10,809 nt of DNA from Acidobacteriaceae bacterium (lineage in GTDB: Bacteria > Acidobacteriota > Terriglobia > Terriglobales > Acidobacteriaceae), in NCBI GenBank assembly GCA_003132825.1, contig PKYX01000114.1, positions 1-10,809 of the forward strand, in the 5' to 3' direction. Shown in pieces: positions 5,443 to 10,809 of this stretch; the first letter of the stretch is position 1; every line of letters begins with the position of its first letter. A program made the translations under genes and the position numbers. The notes under the pieces were generated by a model. The model was not told where the DNA came from and searched no databases. It saw only the letters and a list, made by a program, of their open reading frames with translations.

Positions 5443-6799
5443 CTTCCAAATAGGAGTTCACGAGCGTCGGCGACAGCGATCCTGAACTTACTTCTAGCGC
5501 CAATGCCCCACGTTCTCGCAAGCGGGCCAGCAGCAAATCGCGCCGATGAATCACCTCCTGGGCGGCGGCAATTTGGAACATCTGCTCCTCGTCTTTGGGC
5601 TGCTGCGCCGCCAACTCGCCTAAGTCCGGCTGTCCGATGACGACAAACAAGACCAGATGCCGGGGCATCATCCGCGAGGCCGCATCAATCACTTCTGGCG
5701 TCATGGCGGTCTCCGCCAGATCCGTCAGCCAGACCACCAAACTGCGGCGTTTCTGGTCGGTGAGCAATCGGCCCGCAGCCTGCAGGTGGTCGGCTTCGGA
5801 AGTTTCCTCCTGCATGTCGGCCAAGCTCTCCATCAGCTGCCGCAGATGGAGGCCACCGCGATCGGCCGGCACTCGTTGACGGACCCCGCGCCCGTAGGTC
5901 ATCAAACCAACCCGGTCTCCCGAGTACAGCGCAACTTGCGCCAGGCTCAGAGCGGCGTTGGCGGCATAGTCCAGCTTGCTCAGCTCGCCGATGCGGGCCC
6001 GCATCAAGCGTCCGGAGTCGATCACGATCCAAATGGTCTGACTGCGTTCGACCTGATAGACCCGAGTCACCAGCTTGCCCCGGCGGGCCGCCGCGGTCCA
6101 GCAAATGTCGCGATACTCATCCCCTTCCCGATATTCACGCAAACTCTCAAATTCCCTGCCGATCCCCCGCATGCGCGAGTGACGCTTCTCGAGTTCGATC
6201 TGTCGGCTGCGCATTAGGAACACCGACTGCCGTTTGGCCTCGTCCAAATTCGGATACACCTGGACCCTCTGTTCCAGGGGTACCTTCACCCACCGCTCCG
6301 CGATCCGCATCGGACTCTGATAACGCACATAGGCATCCCCCAGCTGGGCTTCGCCGCGTCTGAGCGGACAGATGGCAAAGGTGGTTGCCGCATCGCCGTG
6401 CGCCCGAGCGCTGATCTCGACCTGCGCAGGGGCAAACCGCAGGGACTGAGGAACGCTGTCCACAATGACCGCGTGTACGGTCGCACTCGACTGATTGGTC
6501 AGCGTGAGTTCGATCTCCGAGCTGACCGAAAGGGCGGTGGGGGCGCGCCACGAGCGCTTGACCTTCAGCTCGGATGGCTTCGACAGCTGGGCCAAGTCCA
6601 CCGCCCAGGCCAGCCCAACCAAACCATCCCAGGCCAGCATGGCGTAGACGAAACGAGGATCGACAAAAGCCGGGGCAAGCCAGATCAGTCCGATTGCGAA
6701 TAGCAGGAAGAATCGTCCGCCAAAGGCCGCTCCCCAGCGCTGGTAGGGACGCGCGACTCCTTCGACCGGCGGCGGAACCAGGCTGCCCGGCTCACTCAC
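5420..6799 (-). CDS. DUF58 family protein with vWA-like domain
   Basis: A 459-residue membrane-anchored protein. Two hydrophobic segments near the N-terminus (28-46 and 50-70) are followed by a beta-rich region (75-180), then the DUF58 core with GREFESLREYREGDEYRDI (214-232) and WTAAARRGKLVTRVYQVERS (234-253), then a von Willebrand A-like fold. The metal-site motif is DSGRL (261-265) in place of the canonical DxSxS; the later WLTD (357-360) keeps the aspartate loop. DUF58 proteins pair with MoxR ATPases and are thought to act as their adaptors or substrates. The start is GTG at 6799, overlapping the moxR-like stop in GTGA, so translation is coupled. The 3' end overlaps the SpoIIM 3' end by 23 bp, leaving no room for a terminator between the converging genes. 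Confidence 0.93.
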   Translation of the reverse strand: MSEPGSLVPPPVEGVARPYQRWGAAFGGRFFLLFAIGLIWLAPAFVDPRFVYAMLAWDGLVGLAWAVDLAQLSKPSELKVKRSWRAPTALSVSSEIELTLTNQSSATVHAVIVDSVPQSLRFAPAQVEISARAHGDAATTFAICPLRRGEAQLGDAYVRYQSPMRIAERWVKVPLEQRVQVYPNLDEAKRQSVFLMRSRQIELEKRHSRMRGIGREFESLREYREGDEYRDICWTAAARRGKLVTRVYQVERSQTIWIVIDSGRLMRARIGELSKLDYAANAALSLAQVALYSGDRVGLMTYGRGVRQRVPADRGGLHLRQLMESLADMQEETSEADHLQAAGRLLTDQKRRSLVVWLTDLAETAMTPEVIDAASRMMPRHLVLFVVIGQPDLGELAAQQPKDEEQMFQIAAAQEVIHRRDLLLARLRERGALALEVSSGSLSPTLVNSYLEVKQRNQL

Positions 6800-7746
6800 T
6801 TCGGCACCTCGACGGCGCGCAGCACATCTTGCAAGACCTGGTCCGGAGTTACTCCTTCGAGGTCGGCCTCCGGCTTGAGCACGATGCGATGGCGCAGCAC
6901 CGGCGTCGCCGCCTGCTTGACATCATCGGGAATCAAGTAATCCCGTCCGTCCATGGCCGCGACTCCTTTGGCAACGGCCAGGAGGCTGACCGCGGCTCGC
7001 GGACTCGCCCCGAGCGACAAGGAGGGCCACTCCCGTGTCCGGCGAGCAATTTGTACGATGTACCTAAACAGCGATTCCTGCACCGTGACGCTCTTGGTTT
7101 CTAGCTGTGCCTGTTTCAACAGTTCGGGATCGGCAGCGACCAAACCCATCTGGTCGAGCTCCCGTGACTCGAATCCAGCCTGCACATTGCTCAGCAAGCG
7201 CACTTCGTTCTGTTCCTCCGGATAGGGCACGTGAATCTTCAGCAGGAATCTATCCAGCTGGGCTTCAGGCAGCGGGTAAGTCCCTTCGAATTCGATCGGA
7301 TTCTGGGTGGCGAAAACGGTGAAAAACGGGGACAACGGATAACGCGTTCCATCGATGGTCACTTGATGCTCTTCCATGCACTCGAGCAGCGCGGCCTGAG
7401 TGCGGGGTGGCATGCGATTCACTTCGTCCACCAGCAGCAGATCGGTGAAGACCGGGCCCTGGTGAAGCTGAAACGTGCTGTTCGATAGATTGAGCACGTT
7501 GGTGCCGACGACATCGGACGGCATCAAGTCTGAGGTGGCCTGCACTCGCTGAAATTCCAAGCGCAAGAGTCGAGAAAGCGCCTTCACGGTGAGGGTCTTG
7601 GCCACTCCAGGCACACCTTCGACCAGGGCATGGCTCCGGCAGAGCAGAGCCAGCATGCACTGGGTTTTGAGGTCTTCCTGGCCGACCACGGCTTTATTCA
7701 TCTCAGCGCGAATGTGCTCGACCAGTTTCGGCACTGCCTCGATCAT
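6796..7746 (-). CDS. MoxR family AAA+ ATPase
   Basis: A cytoplasmic AAA+ ATPase of 316 residues, normal for the MoxR family, whose members act as chaperone-like remodelers for the maturation of membrane or metal-containing complexes. Seen directly: Walker A GVPGVAKT (44-51), Walker B LLLVDEVNR (103-111), sensor 1 FATQNP (145-150), arginine finger in EAQLDRF (R166) and sensor 2 in GASPRAA (R250). The lid domain (190-310) is complete. The ATG at 7746 overlaps the DUF4350 stop in ATGA, and the 3' end overlaps DUF58 in GTGA. This tight coupling supports a stoichiometric complex with DUF58. All catalytic motifs are intact, so it should be an active ATPase. The client complex cannot be named from this window. 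Confidence 0.96.
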   Translation of the reverse strand: MIEAVPKLVEHIRAEMNKAVVGQEDLKTQCMLALLCRSHALVEGVPGVAKTLTVKALSRLLRLEFQRVQATSDLMPSDVVGTNVLNLSNSTFQLHQGPVFTDLLLVDEVNRMPPRTQAALLECMEEHQVTIDGTRYPLSPFFTVFATQNPIEFEGTYPLPEAQLDRFLLKIHVPYPEEQNEVRLLSNVQAGFESRELDQMGLVAADPELLKQAQLETKSVTVQESLFRYIVQIARRTREWPSLSLGASPRAAVSLLAVAKGVAAMDGRDYLIPDDVKQAATPVLRHRIVLKPEADLEGVTPDQVLQDVLRAVEVPK

Positions 7747-8915
7747 TTCTTCTCCTTGCCGGATACGCGAAAAAGCTTGAGTTCATCGGCAAACTTGTAG
7801 AGGTCCTGGACCAATTGCAGGCCCTCCGCCGGACCTAGGTCAGGATGGTACCGCGCCGACTCGCACGCGCGAAGGGTGTTGATCAGCCGCTCGTTCTGCA
7901 CATTCCAGCGATCCTCGATCGCTTGCTGCAAGTCGTCGACAGAGGCGTTGCTCGCCATGCCAAGCCGACGGGTGAGCCGGTAGCGGAATCTTTGGTAAGA
8001 AATATCGACCGCCGCCGAACTCGCGCCAGCACGCGCGTACAGGCCTCCCAGCGTGTGCACAAACTCAAGCGGGGAAAGACGAGCCTTCGTTACCGGCCGA
8101 AAGATCGGTCCGCTACGCCGGGAAAATGTGGCCAGCACCATTGCGCTCAGCAATCCCAGTTGCAGAAATATCCACATCACGGCCGAGTGCCAGACCGAAC
8201 CCGCCAGGGTTTCCCGATAGCCGTGGATATATTCATCCCACAGCACCTCGGTTGGCCCGTCACCGATCGAAGCCAGAAAGAACTCTAGATTCCCCGGTTC
8301 CTTGAGCCCGGCGTTGGTGAGCGGAGTGGCCGACGCCCACCAGATCACCTCGCCTTGGCCGAACCGAAACTTCACCACCCTGACATTGGTCTCATCTCCA
8401 TAGAGCGGTAGCGCATCGGAATCTGCTTGCCAGAATGCCTCCGGAGCGATCGTGATCTCCGGGGCGGCCCGCGTGATGGCCGATGGCGAAAGCGCGCGCA
8501 CGCGTTTCCAGGTCATCGCGCCCAGGAAGTCCGGAATCGAAGAATCCCGCGGTAGAAACACTCCGGCAAACATTCCCGTGGCAATCAGCCGGCCGCCACC
8601 GAGCAGGAACCTTGCCAGGCTCTCGCGTTCTCCGGGGGTCGGAGCCGCCATCGGCGAAGCCAGGATCAGTGTCTTTCCGGCAGGATCCGGCAAATCGCTC
8701 AGCGACCTCTCCCAGCGCTCAGTCTTGAAGCCCGACTCCTGCAGTAAGAGGTAAGCGGCCTCAGCCCCCTCGGAAGCGGTTGAGAAAGTGGTTGGCAGCT
8801 CGGCCTTCGACCCCTGTCCTTTCCCGAAGATCAAAGCGCCGGCGACCAGCAACACAACCAGAATGCCCGCCACCAGCATGATCTTGCGATCGTTGCCATC
8901 GAGTTTCAGCGGCAT
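7743..8915 (-). CDS. DUF4350 domain-containing membrane protein
   Basis: A 390-residue protein with a signal-anchor helix (12-31), an extracytoplasmic DUF4350 domain (about 38-225), a second helix (244-264) and a cytoplasmic C-terminal part (265-390). The extracytoplasmic part resembles a glutamine-amidotransferase-like fold (TLILASPMAAPTPGERESLARFLLGGG across 82-108, shown by segments TLILASP and RFLLGGGRLIATG), and ends in DEYIHGY (227-233), a motif typical of the family. FSRRSGPIFRP and LSPLEFVHTLGGLYARA (264-296) mark the cytosolic start. ATG at 8915 is chosen over a longer frame to 8984, whose extra residues are Arg-rich and antisense-like. It overlaps the DUF4129 end by 10 bp and moxR by 4 nt. 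Function is unknown; it belongs to the MoxR-DUF58 module. Confidence 0.88.
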   Translation of the reverse strand: MPLKLDGNDRKIMLVAGILVVLLVAGALIFGKGQGSKAELPTTFSTASEGAEAAYLLLQESGFKTERWERSLSDLPDPAGKTLILASPMAAPTPGERESLARFLLGGGRLIATGMFAGVFLPRDSSIPDFLGAMTWKRVRALSPSAITRAAPEITIAPEAFWQADSDALPLYGDETNVRVVKFRFGQGEVIWWASATPLTNAGLKEPGNLEFFLASIGDGPTEVLWDEYIHGYRETLAGSVWHSAVMWIFLQLGLLSAMVLATFSRRSGPIFRPVTKARLSPLEFVHTLGGLYARAGASSAAVDISYQRFRYRLTRRLGMASNASVDDLQQAIEDRWNVQNERLINTLRACESARYHPDLGPAEGLQLVQDLYKFADELKLFRVSGKEKK

Positions 8916-9856
8916 CCCAGTTGTTCCAATCTCTTCAGCGCGCGGGAGAACGCCTGGGCGTCGGCCTCTTGCTTCCCGTACCATACGACTTCAAAGTCAC
9001 GGGTCAACGCTGTCAATGCGGGTTGATACCCGCTTGACGAGGGCAGCAGCCGAAGATATTCCCGGGGCGTACGGGCGCGATCGGGCCGCCACATGCCCGC
9101 GATCTCCAGAAAAGAAATGCCCGCCCAATACGAAAGATGAATGGCATCCCGCCAGTTTCCCTGCAGCGCCGCTGCGCGCGCTTCCGCCATCCAGACCGTC
9201 CACTCCTTGGCGGACACCGGTAGAACTGGAGGAACCACTCGCACCGTCGCCGCCCCGCGTCGAAGGCTGCGGTAGAGCCAGAGTGCCAGCACGAGCATCG
9301 CGATTCCCAGCAAGCTGTAAACCAAGATTCTGCCAACGGTAGGGATCGCGGACACGGGGAAAAATCGTCGCAAGAAATAGAGCAGAGCCTCCACAAACCT
9401 CTGCTTGAGGCGCTCGCTCCAGCTGGGACCGTGGAGGTCGTGGAATTCCCGGCGCGCAACAATGCCGGCCAGAATGGCTCGCTGCCGGGAAATGTCCCTG
9501 GGAGCTTTCTCGTAGGCGGCGAGATCGGCGCGCAGGCCCCTCAACTGTTCGCAAATACTCTTCTGAAGCTCGGGATCAAATCTCTGATGGAGCCGGCGCA
9601 AATCGCGCGCCAGCCCGTCTGTCGGTATCGCAAACTTCCTTTCCCGGGTTTGCACCTGCCAAACGGGTGGCAACTCCTTGCGCAACTCGGAAATCGGCGG
9701 GCCAGCCTCACCGAGCTGCTGCGTGGCCGTCAGCAGGCGATCCAGTTCCGCGCCGTATTGCTCCGGCGTCATGGCCGAATTTCCCGTATCCGCAACACAG
9801 GTCACGGAGACAGTCAGGGCCAGCAGCAGAGTGAGGAAGGTTCGCGATGCGGTCAT
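8906..9856 (-). CDS. DUF4129 domain-containing protein, signal peptide plus one membrane helix
   Basis: A 316-residue protein with an N-terminal signal sequence (TFLTLLLALTVSVTCVA, 6-22). Next comes an extracytoplasmic, charged, probably helical region (30-165), a membrane helix (177-195), and a cytoplasmic DUF4129 domain (about 222-312) with AAALQGNWRDAIHLSYWAG (228-246) and RTPREYLRLL (262-271). DUF4129 is often fused to transglutaminase-like TgpA proteins; here it stands alone and no transglutaminase is in the window. ATG at 9856 is chosen because it gives a signal peptide; the frame extends to 10261, but that part lies antisense-like within the neighbouring gene. The start lies 8 bp after the upstream gene. 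Function unknown. Confidence 0.86.
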   Translation of the reverse strand: MTASRTFLTLLLALTVSVTCVADTGNSAMTPEQYGAELDRLLTATQQLGEAGPPISELRKELPPVWQVQTRERKFAIPTDGLARDLRRLHQRFDPELQKSICEQLRGLRADLAAYEKAPRDISRQRAILAGIVARREFHDLHGPSWSERLKQRFVEALLYFLRRFFPVSAIPTVGRILVYSLLGIAMLVLALWLYRSLRRGAATVRVVPPVLPVSAKEWTVWMAEARAAALQGNWRDAIHLSYWAGISFLEIAGMWRPDRARTPREYLRLLPSSSGYQPALTALTRDFEVVWYGKQEADAQAFSRALKRLEQLGCR

Positions 9857-9864
9857 GTGCCGGT

Positions 9865-10686
9865 CTAGACCGATGGGGCCGCCGCCGGTTGAGCGCCGTC
9901 GAGCGTGGCCATCATCAGTTGCAGGTCGAACGCCTCCTTGCGCACGCGTTCGTCGTAGTACACCAGAGAGAACGCAATCGTCGCCAGTGGACCTACTAGG
10001 GATTGGGAAATGAATGTCATGACCGCGGACACGGTTTGAACCCACGCCAGCATGGCGAAGGGATTGCCCCGCGTGAGCATGGCCACGGTCAAGGTGATTG
10101 GCCATTGCAGCAGCGCGGACACCGACACCGTAAGAATGATAAACAACAGCCAAATCACGAAAATCCGGAAGCGATGCCCCTTGGTCAGTTCTGCGCTTCG
10201 CGACATGGAATCGCCAATGCCCTTGTCTTCCAAAACCGCAACCGGAATCGCCAGCGACCACATCAGCGCCAGCAGAATGCCAGGCACAATCAGGAAAAGG
10301 AAGCCCACACCAATGGCCAATCCCATCAGGAACGTAAGCAACAGCACGATCCCGATGCGGCCCTTGACCCGCGAGTACGCGTCCCCCACGCTGGTCGGCC
10401 GGTCAAGGTACACCTGGGAGACCGCCACCACGGTCGCCGCCTGTGAAGCGGCACCCACAACCAGGGCAGCCACGCTGAGGATCATGCCCCACAGAAAAGT
10501 GCCGAGCATCGCGGAGATTCCGAAGCCGGGGGAGCTTATTCGCAGACCCACGAACAGTTGGAGAGCCAGGGTTATCAGGTGGGGCAACGCGACAATGCCG
10601 ACAAACAACGCAAAATGCGCACGGTAGAGAGAAAACACCCGATCGAGCAATTCTCCCGTGCTCAAGGGCCGGAGTGCGACGGCCAT
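9865..10686 (-). CDS. Polytopic membrane protein with GPDP-type membrane domain
   Basis: A 273-residue integral membrane protein resembling the membrane domain found in some glycerophosphodiester phosphodiesterases, but without any catalytic phosphodiesterase part. The N-terminus MAVALRPLSTGELLDRVFSL is followed by hydrophobic segments near 24-46, 58-90, 112-152 (two passes), 174-195 and 212-243. Family-like motifs are AVLEDKGIGDSMSRSAELTK (150-169) and YYDERVRKEAFDLQLM (243-258), the latter in the cytosolic tail. ATG at 10686 is supported by GGGAGG nine bases upstream; an upstream ATG at 10737 would bypass this site. It sits first in the MoxR-DUF58 operon, 8 bp before DUF4129. Role unknown; a membrane scaffold or transport function is only a guess. 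Confidence 0.83.
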   Translation of the reverse strand: MAVALRPLSTGELLDRVFSLYRAHFALFVGIVALPHLITLALQLFVGLRISSPGFGISAMLGTFLWGMILSVAALVVGAASQAATVVAVSQVYLDRPTSVGDAYSRVKGRIGIVLLLTFLMGLAIGVGFLFLIVPGILLALMWSLAIPVAVLEDKGIGDSMSRSAELTKGHRFRIFVIWLLFIILTVSVSALLQWPITLTVAMLTRGNPFAMLAWVQTVSAVMTFISQSLVGPLATIAFSLVYYDERVRKEAFDLQLMMATLDGAQPAAAPSV

Positions 10687-10695
10687 CAGATTTTG

Positions 10696-10701
10696 CCTCC
10701 C
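10696..10701 (-). promoter_or_regulatory. Ribosome binding site of the first gene in the MoxR cluster
   Basis: GGGAGG on the minus strand, nine bases before the ATG at 10686. It is the strongest Shine-Dalgarno sequence in the window and decides the start against the in-frame ATG at 10737. Confidence 0.8.
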
Positions 10702-10727
10702 AGCAGGAAACAAGCAACTTGCGGGGG

Positions 10728-10736
10728 ATACTAGCA
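10728..10736 (-). promoter_or_regulatory. Candidate extended -10 promoter of the MoxR-cluster operon
   Basis: TGCTAGTAT on the minus strand fits an extended -10 element (TGn plus TAGTAT, four of six matches). No good -35 hexamer is seen at 16-18 bp. It would start transcription near 10720, giving a leader of about 35 nt that includes the ribosome binding site. Upstream, a short hairpin (GCGCC, loop CGCT, GGCGC; 10768-10781) has no T-tract and is not a convincing terminator. Confidence 0.4.
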
Positions 10737-10809
10737 CACCACAATTCTGGAATCCTACCTGATTTCAGCGCCCGCTGGCGCCAGACGGAACCCTTCCGAG
10801 CAACCCGCC

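Noticed and set aside
9788..9800. Lipobox at the DUF4129 signal peptide (VSVTC)
   Set aside because: The residue before the cysteine is Thr, not Gly/Ala/Ser, and there is no Leu at -3; a plain signal peptide is more likely.
9857..10261. N-terminal extension of the DUF4129 frame
   Set aside because: It lies wholly within the upstream membrane-protein gene in another frame; the ATG at 9856 gives a proper signal peptide.
10768..10781. Hairpin near the right edge as a terminator of an upstream gene
   Set aside because: The stem is only 5 bp and no T-tract follows on either strand.

Overview
The window is a GC-rich (roughly 60% by eye), gene-dense bacterial segment with almost all genes on the minus strand. 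It holds two modules: a sulfate-uptake operon (1..3615) and a conserved membrane/MoxR cluster of unknown function (3693..10686). The protein style and the order DUF4129, DUF4350, MoxR, DUF58, SpoIIM, RDD suggest a soil Acidobacteriota, but there is no rRNA or marker gene to prove it. No mobile element, tRNA, CRISPR array or phage gene was seen.

Sulfate module, read on the minus strand: a promoter near 3620-3655, a short uncalled ORF (3615..3487), then sbp (periplasmic sulfate-binding protein), cysT and cysW (permeases) and cysA (ATPase, cut by the window edge at base 1). The uncalled ORF is the most interesting item. It encodes 42 residues ending in a cysteine-rich tail (CRVGGCSFCLCCCRSL), has no visible ribosome binding site, and starts almost at the predicted transcription start. 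Part of its cysteine-codon stretch (3513-3524) can form 12 contiguous base pairs with the ribosome-binding region of sbp (3430-3441). This is the expected architecture of a cysteine-responsive translational attenuator: when Cys-tRNA is scarce, ribosomes stall on the Cys codons, free the sbp ribosome-binding site and switch on sulfate import.

Second module, read on the minus strand from 10686 down: a polytopic membrane protein with a GPDP-type membrane domain, a DUF4129 protein, a DUF4350 protein, a MoxR-type AAA+ ATPase, a DUF58 protein with a vWA-like domain, and an RDD-domain protein. The four genes from DUF4129 to DUF58 are joined by 4-10 nt overlaps, so they are very probably co-transcribed and translationally coupled. 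An SpoIIM-family membrane protein is the only clear plus-strand gene. It lies between DUF58 and RDD, overlapping DUF58 tail-to-tail by 23 bp and probably overlapping RDD head-to-head. MoxR ATPases paired with DUF58/vWA proteins are thought to act as chaperone-like pairs on membrane or metal-containing complexes, but the client here is unknown.
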